From Glossina fuscipes (taxonomy: Eukaryota > Arthropoda > Insecta > Diptera > Glossinidae): a DNA stretch of 64,000 bases. Under the pieces are notes generated by a model that saw only the letters and a program-made list of their open reading frames with translations, did no database searches and had not been told where the DNA came from. Below, one piece after another: positions 1 through 13,329 of the stretch. Positions within the stretch are counted from its first letter, which is position 1. Each line of letters opens with the position of its first letter. The translations under genes were made by a program, and so were the position numbers. The stretch is taken from positions 2,023,059-2,087,058 of the forward strand of contig NW_023998452.1 of NCBI RefSeq assembly GCF_014805625.2. The letters are read 5' to 3'.

Positions 1-2100
1 AAAGCCGCTACAGCAATGGCACAGAGAAGTTGCCTTTGCGTCTACCCAAAAATTCTATATAGAGATCGGGGACCCTTTGTTCTCAACTAATAATCATTCT
101 GTATTGAGCATATAATATAAATTTGCATTTATACGTCAAGAGTTTATGACTGTAGAGAGACCTAAGAAAACAATTTCCACCTTTAAATATATACAATTAT
201 GTAAATAAATATAAAACGAAAGGAGAATGATGATAATAAAAAAAAGAAATCTTATAAAAATTTAATGAAATTATGAAGCTTTTTTTTTTTTATGGATACA
301 GCCGGACGCCACCACAGCCATGAATCAAGAACGCGGTTCATATTCACAACAGCATCGAATGCCTTAACTTCATGTACCATCCAAAGTACATTTTGGTGCA
401 CTCATCCGTGTCAAATTAAACAATAGCGTCCAAAGTGATGGTTGCTGATGTAATCATACTACTGTCGTTGCTATACAATGCTTTTCGCAAAGAAGAGGAA
501 AACCAACTAAATAATAAAAACGACAATTTCTAAATGCAGAGTTCAAAATAGATATACATGCACACATACGTATGTAACGTAAATATATTGGTGTATACGT
601 TTTGTTGGTTTGTTCGTTTGTTCGTTTATCTGTGGTAAAATGTTGTAATTTAACTAACCAATAAGAGGTGTAATGGAAATGGTTTCATTGCTGTCTGTTC
701 GAGACGAAAAGCAATTGTAAATCACAGGACAGCAAACCCGAAGGAAATGTTTTTATAAATCTTTATAAATATTCATTAGGAAACGATGTGCGTTTTCTTA
801 TATGCAGAGAGGTTATATTAACTGAAGCCATTAAATATTTTAGTTCAAGTTTTACTTATGTCATGTTCTGTCATATCTTGAAATATGACGAGAGTCTCAT
901 ATAACGAGAGCACAATATAACGGTTTATTGTATTCTGCTTTTTTTTTTTTGTTGTCTCTGGTATAGGTGTTTATTGGAAAAACAAGTAAAATTTCTATAA
1001 ATACCCTAGACAACGCCACATTTATGCATATAACGATTTAGAAAAAAAACGCCTTATATAATAAGCCGTTGAAAAAGTCGAATAATTTGCAAACACCGTT
1101 CGTCGTTAGGCCAAAGTACGTCAATGAATCAAATTTCATTAAAATAATTTCCAAATAGTGGGACGTAGGCTGAAGAGAATAAAACCAGGCGGACAACTTT
1201 GTCGCTTGTGTTGGTAGGTACGTCTACCTGAATTCCTTCTCGCCGTTGTGTACACAAGTGATGCAAAGTATAATGAGGCATTCAATCTTCGATGTAATAG
1301 GTATTATAACAAGTCCAACCTTCGCAGGTTAGCAATTGATATTTGTATCCAATTTCTAAGGACAAAAGCAGATTATGGTAAGAAATTAAACTAATTTACG
1401 GACGTTATTGTCAAGCGTGAAATACTCCATTTTTTAAATCTGCTTCCTAATGGGTTTTAACACAAAAATATGAAAAAAAAATAAACTTTCCCCGTGACAT
1501 AACATCACGCTCTTGTAACAATCGTTTAATGACTTGAAACAGATTAACATCCTAGCGTTATACAATTGTTACCATATATTGTATTATAAGAAACTCTTAT
1601 CGTCAACACAACAAAGAATATTGCAAGTCACAATCCATTATTTTTGATTGCGGTTTGCCTGACCTACTAACAAAGTTGATGTTGCAATGTTTTATTCTAA
1701 CAATTTCTTTAAAATACCGTTACTTATACAAACTCAAGAAAATTATAACAAGAAAACGCAAAGTTTTCCTCTTTGACTAGTGACCAATCACAAAAACCTT
1801 ATAAATATGGCTCCTATTAGCCTTATTGGTACAATAACAACACACTTTGTTACTTATCATTAATGTCGGTTTTGATTAATTAAATAAAATTTCTTTTTCC
1901 ATGATGAGGGGATGTCCCCTATCCGAGGAACGCGACGGACAGAAAGAAGTGGGGGAAGAGACCGATAGAAAGAAATGGAGACGTGGTAGTCGCAGCCTGA
2001 TGGCTTTGAGCCTAATCGATAAATTCTGTGACTTTACGGACTAAGCACTCACTACAGCTGCGACCAAAGTGAACACTGCCGCATTTAAGATTTCAATCCA
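1..2100. other. AT-rich non-coding DNA, no gene seen
   Basis: No long open frame, splice-site pair or recognisable homology was found on either strand. The last 250 bases are less AT-rich than the rest and lead into the degraded coding-like stretch that follows. Confidence 0.5.
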
Positions 2101-2154
2101 CGAGCTCTGATTTCTTCCGCGTCGCGGTTCTTTTTCACTCGCCGACTCAGGTGC

Positions 2155-2795
2155 ACAATGAACTTCGTAGACGCTAGCGACTATTTCGATTTGCTACGAA
2201 AATACGATTTGACATAATTCGTTACCGTATTTATTGCTCACGAAGGTTTCGTATTAATTTCCCTGCATGATGAAAATTAAGAACATATTGTGGCTACACA
2301 TGGTATGACTAGGTTGTCGATTACTATGCAATTGTCTTTCGGCACAAACTGAAGAAACTAGACGTCTTTAACGTACGGTATGAGCGAAATAGAGGAACTT
2401 GGCGCACACCTGACGATATCGTCGCTTTATTGAGAAGATAGTTTCATTTGAGGAGGGAGAGATTAAGAAGTTATTGAAGAAATTTTCAATCTTTCATCAA
2501 AATTATTTCGATCTTTAACGATTGCAGACATTTCACTCCATTTCAATGCTTGCAAGCACAACACAGACAAACAGACAAAATAATAATACAAATATTTTAT
2601 AGGTTGAAACTTTATGAAAGGCTTCTTAATAAACTGTTGTCATCTGGTTTTATTAAAAGGTGGTCAAAGGATTTCCACGATCCGCAGAGAGGGTTTCTAT
2701 GCATCATTAGGGAGGACATTGAACATGCATTTGGACTCCTAATTATCATTATTATGTCCAATCCAAAAATCATTTCTTCAACTTACCTTACGTAG
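2155..2795 (+). pseudogene. Possible decayed ionotropic receptor (IR) remnant
   Basis: Several frames show short protein-like stretches interrupted by stops. The last piece (2550-2795) carries the pattern L-L-x-S-G-F-I-K-R-W-S-K-D followed about 15 residues later by D-I-E-H-A-F-G-L-L and a hydrophobic run. This resembles the end of the ligand-binding lobe (SGfi.kW) and the start of the last membrane helix (L..eH..gaF.ll) in divergent insect ionotropic receptors. No intact pore or binding domain can be read, and there are several stops between 2200 and 2550, so this would be a dead copy. The match rests on short motifs only and could be chance; it runs directly into a LINE remnant. Confidence 0.28.
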
Positions 2796-2796
2796 T

Positions 2797-3105
2797 TTAG
2801 AATGGGGCACAGACAAGTTCTTACATCCGAACGAATATCGATTAATTCTATCTAATTTATCTAGTCTCCAACGTAGAAGATTATCCATGGAATAGGCTTT
2901 TATAGTGAAGTGCACTTTAAGAGATATTTTGTCATCATTCGTGCTCAGTAAGCTCAATTTTAACATTCTGTGGAGTGTCGCAATGGATTTTCTTTCTCTT
3001 AAATTGTCTCAATCAAACCATGTCTCAGGCAAACCATTTAATGATGTTTGTTACTTGTTTTCAAGGTTTCACGATATCAACCATCGCATTATAGTCTCGT
3101 ATTGA
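2797..3105 (+). mobile_element. LINE (non-LTR retrotransposon) reverse-transcriptase C-terminal remnant
   Basis: The plus frame reads a typical LINE tail: a Y-R-L-x-L-x-x-L-x-x-L-x-x-R-R block near 2850, one in-frame stop, then F-I-V-K, a D-I-L-S-S-F-V-L-S-K-L-N-F-N block, and further on P-F-N-D-V-C-Y-L-F-S. This order (YRL..L..LE.RR, F.yKll, ss.LLs.+.f, p+.r+...fN) is usual after the thumb region of Jockey, I and CR1-type elements. The fragment lacks the catalytic FADD region and has a stop, so it is dead. Clade is not assignable. Confidence 0.5.
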
Positions 3106-6100
3106 CACTTTTTGTCTCATATTCAATCGTTCATCGCGATGTAAAAGGCCCTCATTATGAAAGCACTCTTAATGAACCATGTATTATGTAAGCACTAGAC
3201 CTAATATCCATTCTTCACTACCTATATTATTGATGCTAGAGGAACTTCATCATTCAATCCTAATGGAATATTTATAATACTCTATATTTCTTTATCAACA
3301 TAACTGCGTTGAGCAAGTATCGAATTCAGGTACACGTGGTCTCCCTTTAAATTTAATTTTTCAAATTAAGTTAATTGTATTCTACACAGTCTTTTCCTAC
3401 GCTTTGCATAACCCATCTAAATGGTTTTTCCTTGAAACGTTAGTTGGTATTGGCTATTTATTAGCTAATATTTTATGTATAAAGCAATAAAAAAATAAAT
3501 AATTTTCGCTAAGTTTATACTCAGAGTTATGTTTGCTAATTTACTTTCGCGCCAAAAGAATTTTGAGTTTTAAAGGCTTAATCTTAAGCTAGTCTGTACT
3601 CATCTGGATGAGATGAAGAGAGAACCAGAGGAACAGGAAGAAGGAGAGAGGCTGTCATATTATTAAAATTTTCTATTTCCCGCTCCTGCTCCAACCGCCT
3701 TATAACTTTGCCATTTAATTCAATTAAAATAAATAATACACATACATATTCAATTATTTTATCTGATATTAAACTTTAACTTGAAGTTTTTTTCTACAAT
3801 TAATTCGTTGTAGAGCTCATTGTTATAATTATGCAACAACTTGCAATAAATAAATTTATAATTTGTAAAAGGAGAAAATTGAAATTTAAAAAATTATATG
3901 TATATATATATACATAACAAAAAAAAGGAAAAATAAGTAAAAAAAAAATGGAAGAAATACATACATACATGAATACATATACGCAGACATACAACTAATT
4001 CATTACGCTAGATAATCACAATTAAAATAATAATAAAAATAATACGCATATGTATGGCTGAGTGTGAATGAATGCAAGTATGAGTGCATTTCCTTAAACA
4101 ATTAAAAATTATGATTAATTAGATCATACATTTATTTATTCAAATTTAATTATTGTAATTATGACCACAATATATATTAACAATGAAATTAAATGAAAAA
4201 AGAAAACAATTATTGTTTTCATTTAAATGCAAATAAAAAAAAAAAAGAAAAACGATAAAAACAAAAAAAAAATAAAAACATTTAAAAAAGTTAAACCACT
4301 GACTGCAACAGTAAATATTAAAATCACTCCTTTGATAATTAAATGAAAAAAAAAACGAAAAACGAAACCAACAAGAAGAAAGAAAACTATAAACGCCTCA
4401 TACCGAAACTTGGGCACGCAGCGCCTTTAACAATCGCAAATGTTAATAATTAATTAGTTTCTGGAGGATCTTAGAGAATACTTTTTGCCCAAGTTTTTTA
4501 GGTATTGTTAGTTTTGCATCCCTTTCCCTACCTGTAAAACCGGACTATAACGTGTCGGCCGCGGTAAGCCTGCAGAGTGTCCTAAAAGATACGTTTGGCC
4601 TCAGTCTTTTGGGAATTGTTGTCTACCCAACTTATTAGAAGCTTAACTTGAGCTCAAGTTGATCTCTTCTGCTTCAGTTTTCGTCACGGGCAGACGTAAG
4701 TAAGACGTTTTAATTTCTTACGCTGATGAGATATATATGCTTAATAAACACTGTCTTACGTAAGTTCGAATGTTATCGTCAATATTGCCAAAAATATAGT
4801 GTAAGTGCGTCCTTTCACCGCGAGAACGACAATGCAAATAGTTCGCAACGGAAAAGCAAGTAAAAACCTTATAGTCGGCTACGGTCTAACTTTAAATATC
4901 CCATAAAATACACAATTTCACTTGATCCACAAATACACAAATACTTGATACAGTAATGCATATACGTACAATGGGAAGTGGTCTCAATCATTTTCAATAG
5001 CGTTCGCCGTTGAGGCAGAATTATTTAAAAATTCGCATTTCTAGGCTGAAGACAAATAATGCGTGGGCAGACGGACAGATAAGCTTAGAGCGTTTCAGGA
5101 AATGATTCGCAGTAGTTCGGTATAAAAAATAGGTGGATTTATATCAACTTCTTCTGGGTGATGCATACACTCGCGCAAGCTTAACATATCCTTGTACCAC
5201 AATTAGTGTATGACATAATTTCAATATCATGAGTGAAAAGTTTTACGCATTTAATTATATATTATTTCAATTTTGAGTTCATCTCGACTTAAGTGACAAC
5301 CTATCGCCTTAAACACCTAAAGTAATTATGTTCGCCTTGATATGTGTGCTTTGGATACCCAGCATGTTGGGACAGTGGCATTGTAACAATTTGCTTTCTA
5401 CTCTTGGCTTATCTTTGCTGAGTAATTCAAAATGTTACAAGCAGAATGAAAAAGTGAATATACTTTTACTACTTTTGTTTCATCGTTCAACGGTGAATAT
5501 AAATAAATATGAATAATATTGTTGTAAAACTTGCAAAAGATCTGTTTATATTATATTAACATAAATATATATATATATATAAAATCGGAGAGAAATCGCA
5601 TGTGTTTCTGTGACAAGTATAAATATTGCATATTGTGTACACGCATATGGACACATACATACGCATATGTAAATGACTTTTTTTCTTTGGTTATTAACCG
5701 AAAATCAAATTATGGCTTTAAATAGAATGCAAAATGACCAATTAAGCGAAAATGCAAGAAAAAATTTCCTTCTGAAGCCAATCTCTCAAATGACACTGTG
5801 AGCCCTTACTTTTTTTCTCGATTCACTTATTTTCCCATCTTGATATAACCCGGGAATTTTTCTAGAAAATTCTTAACCACTTTACACTTTGCCAGCATAT
5901 GAAGTCATCCTTAAGGTATTATGTTCTCAAATTGTGTTATTGTTGCGAAGAGAAAAATTAAAAATGTATTTCTGCTAGAGACGGGTAACAAAGTTATATT
6001 CGTCATATCTATCATCCTAAGTACATGTGAAAGAAGCAACATGAAATAAATTGTTCATTGCAATGCTGCCACTGGCCGTAAAAAAAGAGCTCTTTCCATT

Positions 6101-6150
6101 TAGAACTTCAAGATAATTATCATAAATATACTTCAGTCATACTGTTATTA
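3106..6150. other. Non-coding AT-rich DNA, no gene seen
   Basis: Poly-A runs, short AT dinucleotide tracts (around 3898-3912 and 5563-5581) and no supported gene. Short open frames here are low-complexity (phenylalanine- or tyrosine-rich) and are not convincing. Confidence 0.5.
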
Positions 6151-6169
6151 TAATCGATTATCAATTTTT

Positions 6170-7015
6170 CAAATTTTCATCTCTTATACCAAATACCGAA
6201 GACTGAGGGTCAATTGTTCAATTTGTCAAAACGTTTGCGACGCCGAGGAAGAAACTTCAGAGATCCCACGAAGTACATATATTCTTAATCAGCATCAAAT
6301 TCGGAGTCGATCCGTTCACCTCTTCATTAAAATGAAACTATCGACATCAAAAGTCACATATGGCGGAAACATTGGAAGCTCTTTCTCGGTGCTTGGTCTT
6401 GAAAATGGGCCAGATCGTTCAAATATCTCTGCCTTTTTGGTTTTTTGTTCATTACGCATAAATTACGGCAGATAAGTCTGCAAAAATGTACTTGAATGTA
6501 TATCTTTTGGGCGACCTATGCAAATATGAGAAAAATTGGTTGTGTCTACTTAGTATTATAGGATGTCAAAACTGAACATTTTTTCAATACCTTCTTAACG
6601 CGCAGAAGCAATGTTCAACAATCTCATAAAGTATATAAGGCCTGTTCCACTTTCAAATTCGGATTGCACCTAAGCATGTGCATCTGTTCGTCCGCAATGT
6701 CCGCAAAAATGAAAATGGCGACTATAAATTTGCAAAATAAATTGAAAATGGGCCCACAGTGCTCACCCGCCTAGGCGAGGGAAACTGTGAACATTTTTGC
6801 TTTCCGTGGTTTTTGCTTTTTCCTTATAATATACAACACGAACACCGTATAAATTGCCACTTTCAACTTTATTGTGAAAACTGGAAAAAACGGGCGATCC
6901 ATCCAATATCATAAATTAGGAAAATTAAGGTCTTTTGCTTTCTTTTAGTCTTTTTTAAGACAACAGTGATGGATGTAAAAGATTCGATCGCCCACCAAAT
7001 ATAATTTTCTTACTT
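6170..7015 (+). repeat. Interspersed repeat family A, copy 1
   Basis: This copy shares blocks in the same order with the copies near 12.6-13.3 kb (inverted), 54.4-55.1, 56.4-57.5 and 59.7-60.15 kb. Landmarks are the block CAAAACGTTTGCGACGCCGA at about 6225, a 'gaaaatgggcca' block at about 6400, 'aaattcggattgcacctaag' at about 6655, and an end near 'agtcttttttaagacaacag' at about 6945. No long open frame is shared among copies, so it looks non-coding. A 10-bp palindrome (CGCCTAGGCG) sits near 6766. Origin (MITE, SINE, Helitron or unknown) is not decided. Confidence 0.6.
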
Positions 7016-8560
7016 GTTCAGGTTACTTGCATCTTTTCAGTCATTCGAGATTCTTGTGGGGAGTATTTGCGATTCTATTTAAACTTGATCTGAGAACTCG
7101 AACAAAGGGCAGATTGTCCAAACTTTAGCTTCCTGAGGCAATTTTTACGATTATAGGCATTATTCATCTGATCACGATTACATTATCAAAGCCGACTTGA
7201 ACTCGAAAATTTTTCTTTTTACCTCTGCCAGTTTAAATTCAGCTCACTCCTCATACTTAGAAGCTCCCATCGCTGAAATTTGCATTAAAAATCTATTTAT
7301 TATTCTCTATCTTCTATTTTTAATTTGTATGCTAGACAATGAGTAAAAAGGAAATAATTGTTTTATTATGATTTTGCAGAAGAGATAAAAGTTTTTTTTA
7401 TTTATATTTTGTAAATTGGGTAAATGTCGCTAATCATTAACTGTGCATACATCTAAAACAGATTTGTAAGTTCTTACTCTTCTGAATGAACATTTATTGC
7501 TACCTGCAACTAAATATGTTTGTTGTGTACATGTGTATTTGTGTTAGGTTCTTAATGCTTTTTCATGGAATTTTAATTAAACTATTTCCTGTTGCGACAT
7601 GACAGAACACTAACATACATGAATGCACATAAATGTCTATAGAACACACGTAGATGTGTTGCATAATTTGAAAGGAGAACTTATATAAATATATATAAAC
7701 AAATATATATAAGCATGTATGTGTATGTGTGTTTTGCTCTGCTCCCCAGCACTTCTTCTACTTTATAGCTTTTCTCAAAAAATCAATACATATATACTTA
7801 AAGTTCGTGTTCCCCCCCGTCTTTCGGTTCTCGTGCTCTAAGTTGGCTCGTGCGAAGTAAAGCAAAACAAGTAAGTAACAGTAATATGAGAGCCAAGTTT
7901 CTTTTATTTTATGAGCAAGCTAAAGGAAATAAAATTAAATTTTCATTTCGTATAGAACGGTGGGATCTTATTTGCCTTCATATGATAGTAATTAAGAATG
8001 AATGTGATTTATATTCAAGTGTGTATCCATAGGTAATAACAGAACAGCGCGTAATGCATGCGCATGTATGCACCATTTCTAAATCCAAACTAGCAAATAT
8101 GTGCTAATCAAATTTTATTTGTCAATAAACTGTGCACACATATCCATAAAAGAAATGATCCTTTTTTTGTAGATGTTGATGATTTCATTTCGCCTCTAGT
8201 ACGACATGCTTACTCCAATTTGCCTGAACTATTAAGTGATTAGATTATGAATATATATTCAAAAGCACATTTGTTTCCAAAGGCACACTCGCATATCAAT
8301 TATTAAATTATGCACTTAAAATTTTGTATTAACGAAAGAAAAGAAAAAGACAAACACTTCAACTCAGTAGAAAGAGATGAAGGTTCGAGCAAGAAGGAAA
8401 GCAAATTCTTACCAAAAGAGGTAATCCGTTGAATTTTACATGTCGATGGTAACACGAATATGTTCTTGAAGACATTTGCGATCAATATGATCACGCTGAG
8501 TTCGTAGTCGAAATGCTTTGCATACTAAGCCACTGAAGCGGAGATTTCTTCTTTTTTTTG
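7016..8560. other. Non-coding DNA, no gene seen
   Basis: AT-rich with TATA-type microsatellite stretches (about 7684-7712). No supported open frame or splice structure. Confidence 0.45.
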
Positions 8561-8629
8561 CAATAACTAATGCCACAATGCCCATATTAGATCTATTGTT
8601 ATGCTCTATACATTACTACTACACTACAC

Positions 8630-8885
8630 CTATGCCCGAAAATATGATTTACTTATTATAACAAAGTCAATCTTACTCCCCATTTTAATCTTCGCTCTCT
8701 ATTACATATAGATGGGTCACTGCCATTTTTTACTATATCCGAATATATGGTTTACTTTTCATAACAAACTCAGTCTTACCCCCCCATTTTACAGTCCGCT
8801 CTATATTGCATCTATGTGGTTCGTTTCCTTTTTTAATCTATCCGAAAATATGGTTTACTTTTTACAGCAAACCCTTCTTATCTTA
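8630..8885 (+). repeat. Tandem repeat, unit about 103 bp, roughly 2.4 copies
   Basis: Successive units begin at about 8635, 8739 and 8842 with CCGAAAATATGRTTTACTT or a close variant, followed by 'aacaaa(g/c)tca(a/g)tcttac' and 'ccccattttaatcttcgctc'. The second and third units are slightly diverged. The 109-residue open frame over this stretch (8712-9041) is a by-product of the repeat. Confidence 0.7.
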
Positions 8886-8889
8886 TCTG

Positions 8890-9760
8890 ATTCTCATTTC
8901 GATCTCTGCCTTATACTTCCTTCTCATTCGTTGCAAGAGCCATTGTTGCAAATCAAACATCTTAGACTTCAACTTAAGCAAACAGGAAAACTGCGAAAGA
9001 AAATGTTAAGAAAAATTGTCAAAAACAAAAACATTACATAAATTTTAGAGGAAAGAGAATTTAGATCACATCTGCGGACGTATATAATATATTTCATTGG
9101 CGATTTGGATTTTTCATAAATAACTAATCGCATTCTTGAGATATAAGCCTTATTTTTGAACCTTTGAAAGTTGGAATAAGACGTCAGAATACATGGATAT
9201 ATGCAATGCTGTGCATGGTTTATTTGCTAAGAAAAGTTTACAATTTTGTTAATCTCTACCGATTTTAATATATCCAGATCGTTCTCTTTTAAACTACTAG
9301 TATACAGGTTCTCGCAAAGTTATGCTGCTTTGTTATCATTTGAAACACCCGCTTTACTCTTATAAATGCTTTCATGTGTGAATAAATTCTCGAAAATTTA
9401 ATATCTCGAGCGAAGTCATTACTTAAAATTTGTGTCAACCGACTTTTTGCCCAAGGTTAATTCTTGCAAAGTGAGCGTATTTCTAGCGCCTTCAATACTC
9501 CACCGATTGATTTCAAAATTCTATTGAAGCGATTTGATTTTATAGTCGATTTTTGACGATCATTTGCACGTCCCTCCACGAATATAAAAAAAATCGTTCT
9601 CTACGCACTTGTGTAGTAAAATTCGTTTTAATAAATTGTTTAATCTTTTGTAAGTATATTGAACAATGGGACCAATTATTTTTTGCTTAAAGAAAAGAAA
9701 TAGTATCTTTTGAGTACGAAATTATGGGTAATAATTTCGAATATTTTTACTTGAGATAGA
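8890..9760. other. Non-coding DNA, no gene seen
   Basis: No supported gene or repeat; moderately AT-rich. Confidence 0.4.
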
Positions 9761-9764
9761 CCCT

Positions 9765-10055
9765 TCTTTTATTATACCGGACGATTTAGAAAGTGATTCA
9801 GAATCACTAAGCTTGTTTGTCCATACGTCTGTCTGTCCGTCTTGCTCAACCCACAGGGCGCAATTTTTGAGAAATTTTAATTAAATATAGGACAGCGGAA
9901 AGACGCCACTGCAAATGGTTCGGATCGTAGCGCTTGTTCGACTATATCTGACATAACGCTTTATTTTGAAAAGTCACTATACGATATGATATGACAGTAT
10001 TAAACGAAATGATGTAGGGTATTTAACGGCCCCTGGCCAATTATAGTATTTTCAT
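9765..10055 (+). repeat. Interspersed repeat family B, copy 1
   Basis: Starts near 'attataccggacgattt', has the pyrimidine-rich box GTCTGTCTGTCCGTC (about 9826), an internal 'tattttgaaaagtcactata' block, and ends with ATGATGTAGGGTATTTAA followed by a C/G-rich 'ggcccctggcc' stretch. The same blocks in the same order recur near 18.5, 30.0-31.1, 32.5-33.2 and 62.4-62.7 kb, and the end alone near 41.4 kb. Confidence 0.6.
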
Positions 10056-12145
10056 TTGAAGTGTTCTATTATAAGTGAAGCTTCCGGTCAAGATTTCTGA
10101 AAGCTACTGCAAATAGTTCACATTTTCTAACAAGATTAACAACTCTTAGTTACTTGGTACACCATCGCCTCGGCAACGAAGCCTTTTGCAATAAAACAAA
10201 AAGTAATAAACATGCAAACTCTACGACAAACTTAATATGCGTATTAATCCTAATGATCCGGGCTTTGAAATAATATTCGTTAAATAGAAAAAAACGAGTC
10301 TCTGAAATGGTATTTCATGCAAATCACATGATAAACTTACGGACAATTGAATCATGTTGTAAGCGTGCAATAAAAAAATTGAAAGGACAACAATCACACT
10401 AAACACCAAATGAAAAAAGCAAACAAACAATGAATGAATAAAAAATACTTGATTGATATGGACAGGTCCTGCTGAACCAATTCACACTCGCATACCGACG
10501 CACACACGTACCATTAATAAATATTCCATAGGATGTCAACAAAAATGATAAGAAAAATAAAGAGCGAGAGAAAGAGAGCGAGAGCGAGAACGAGAACGAG
10601 AGCGAGGGGAACAAAAAGGAAAGAGAAATACAATTTTAAAAAATAAAATAAAAAGAAATTTGCTTTGTAAATACGATTCTAGTTAAACAATAAATAGACG
10701 AAATGAAAATGTTAAAAAGAAAAACAAAAAAAAAAGTAAATAAAAAAAGGCAAAGTTGAAAATACCACAAAAAAATAGAAACACGCTCGAATTGAACGCA
10801 GCGGGATTTGGTTGGACTTTATGTGTGTCCGCGACCTACAAATTCCAACCAAAACTAGTAATAAACGATAATGTATATGTATAAACGTATGTATACACAT
10901 ATATATATGAACGAACAAAAGCAATGGAATGTAATGAAAATCAAATGAAAACCTAAAATGACTTTTACACAATAACCAACAACGACAATAACTGCTAAAA
11001 TAACTAAAACAAATTGTAATCGGCTTAAGTCGAATCTTATAATCCACTAATACTTGCTCACTTTTATGTAATATTTAATAAAGAAAATATATTCCGTTAC
11101 ACATATAAAATACTAGGCAAGCATTACCTTACCTGGCTTCTCTATGTTTTCCCATAACAGATGTGATCTTTAGAGGTAAGCAAAGGGAACGCCTTCATAT
11201 GGAAATTATTGCTGCTATCCCCATAAGGTCGACAAAGAATATACCATAGCCGCGTTTACTACTACTCCTTCACAACGAACTTGAGACTTAACTTGTCCTA
11301 GTTCGTTATGCACCCCTAAGCTCACTAGTTGACAGATCCAATTTAAGAGAGAGTTCGGAGGGAGCGTTATATATAAATTCAGATAAAACTATGATAGCGT
11401 GATCATAATATTAATTGATAGATAGACAGCCGGACAGACAGGCAATCGTAGCGATATAGTTGACTGCTTTAGGTGCTGCTTAAATATGATATTTAGTTTA
11501 TATTAAATCCCGTTATATATATTATTATACTTTACAAATATTTGGCAAATTTAACACACCCCTGTGGTGGATACGAAAATGAACGAAAAGAAAAAGGACA
11601 ATAACAACAGCTAACCAAAGCCACAAATGTCAAAACATATTATTTTCTATTTAAAGTTGCACCCTAGTGCGAATTTAATCTTTATGGCAAATCCAATGAA
11701 AGGCAAGCAATGATCTTTCGCGCACATATACATACAAATATGGAGAGGAATTTAATAGACATACGCAATATATACAATTTATCCGAGTCAATTGTCCTAA
11801 AGCTTATAGCTTTCTCACGCAATTGAATCATTTATTGCTTACCTCTCTTTCTCTCTCTCTCTCTCTCTTTCCTCCTCTCTACGTATTAAAGCGCCAGCTT
11901 GCGCTAGGAAGACAAGAAAATACAGAGGAAAAACAGAATTCATTCATTCTTTAAAACAAACATTTTATGTTTATTTCACGGCGACTGACTGACTTTTCTT
12001 AATATTTTTCTAACAATTTTCATAAAAAAACGTCGTGCAGGTTAAACGAATTAATTACGAAACTAGTATTAACGATAATTAATAGTTATCATCTGAAAAT
12101 ATTGGATGAGAAGCTCCACTAAAATACATGTACAAATAACTGTAC
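10056..12145. other. Non-coding DNA with purine and CT tracts
   Basis: Contains a GA-rich purine tract (about 10558-10612, AGAGCG-like units), long A-rich stretches, a sequence resembling part of repeat family B near 11400-11460 and a CT microsatellite (about 11842-11880). The minus-strand open frames here are translations of these simple sequences. Confidence 0.45.
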
Positions 12146-12174
12146 TTTATTTACAATATGCTTGTTAGAAAAAC

Positions 12175-12369
12175 TCAGTAAGCGAAATACGTGTTGGTCA
12201 TTAGCCATGGTCTCTGCCATTTATCGGATAGATTCGGAATGACGTCCGGATGATGCCCGTTTTCGTACATCTCCAACTTCTGCGAACTAGTTACCTGCTC
12301 TAAATATGACCGTCTCTGGTAATCGGGAGGCGAAATGTCCGGAGCATGCTCGACTTGTGGTGAAATTTC
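12175..12369 (-). CDS. Candidate terminal exon of an unrecognised minus-strand gene
   Basis: A 64-codon open frame ends in TGA at 12,175-12,177. The inferred C-terminus is polar and not low-complexity, with P-D-I-S-P-P-D-Y near its start, E-N-G-H-H-P-D-V-I-P-N in the middle and T-Y-F-A-Y at the end. An AATAAA signal follows on the same strand at 12,146-12,151, about 24 bases after the stop. Base composition is less AT-rich than the surroundings. A consistent 3' splice site is not certain: a TTTTCAG lies at about 12,381 but leads into a stop in this frame, while AG dinucleotides further in would work. I do not recognise the protein. It may be the end of a gene with large introns extending to higher coordinates, or chance. 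Confidence 0.28.
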   Translation of the reverse strand, partial: EISPQVEHAPDISPPDYQRRSYLEQVTSSQKLEMYENGHHPDVIPNLSDKWQRPWLMTNTYFAY

Positions 12370-12559
12370 TCAGCCTAACCTGAAAATGATTTACTTGGTT
12401 TCCTTTGCTGGAGACAGGGTAAACACTTTTAGCCCGAATCGCGCATTACTCTGTAACGATTTCATAACTTACTGCATTGTCACTGCAAACTAACTTCATC
12501 TGTTAAAAACAGGGCCAACAGTAATATTCCGCCATGAAGAGTCATTCATACCCATCGTC

Positions 12560-13325
12560 AATTAAAAAGAAGTAAAAGGAATAAATTTTCATATATCTTC
12601 TCTTTGCACAATAAAGTTATTCGTGTACTTTTGTATGAGTTGTTTTTGAATAACAAGCAAACAGCACGGAAAATAAAGGAGTTCTCCGGTTTTGTTGTAT
12701 AGGTGCTTGGGCATAGCAGCCGCATTCTTAGACCGGTTTGAGTTATTTTCGAATTCCTTTGCAAAGTTGCAAGCGATATCTTCATTTTTTCAAATGCGAA
12801 ATTTTTATCGAAGATATCACACAGTTGGTTGGACGGACAGATTAACGGACGCACATGCTTAAGTGTATTCCGAATTTAAAACGGGCCAAGAATTTATACG
12901 CTTTATGGGGTTTGTGTGCGTGTTTTAGGCGGTATTGAAAAGAAGTTAAATTCTAATATACTGTAATATTGGGTAGATGGAGTCACACATGTACGACAAC
13001 ATCACCCATAGGATACACGGTCAAATATTTGTAGGCTTATGGGCTACAGCTTATGCGTAGTGGACAAGAAACCAATTTGCTATCCCTTTGAAAAACCAAA
13101 TATGTTCTCAGTTTACGTGGTACTGCAGACCTGTCCTTTCACCGATTTACTCCATTTTCCATGCAAAGAATTTTTAATGTTTCCGCTAAATTTGAACGAG
13201 ATAGTTTGGGTTTTGTGGCCAGGAGAATAGTTATAAGAGAGTTTGATGCTGATCAAGAATGTATATGCCTTGTGAGATCTCCGAAGCTTCCGTCTCGGCG
13301 TTGCAAACGTTTCGACAAAATGAAC
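12560..13325 (-). repeat. Interspersed repeat family A, copy 2 (inverted)
   Basis: Read on the minus strand, the stretch from 13,320 downward carries GAAACGTTTGCAACGCCGAG, then 'tcttgatcagcatcaaa', 'ttagcggaaacatt', 'cgtaaactgagaaca', and near 12,870 'aaattcggaatacacttaag'. These are the landmarks of family A in order, matching copies 1 and 3. The open frames on both strands between 13,039 and 13,400, and at 12,558-12,854, are part of this repeat and not genes. Confidence 0.62.
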
Positions 13326-13329
13326 ACAT

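Noticed and set aside
8712..9041. 109-codon open frame on the plus strand
   Set aside because: It translates the 103-bp tandem repeat in successive frames.
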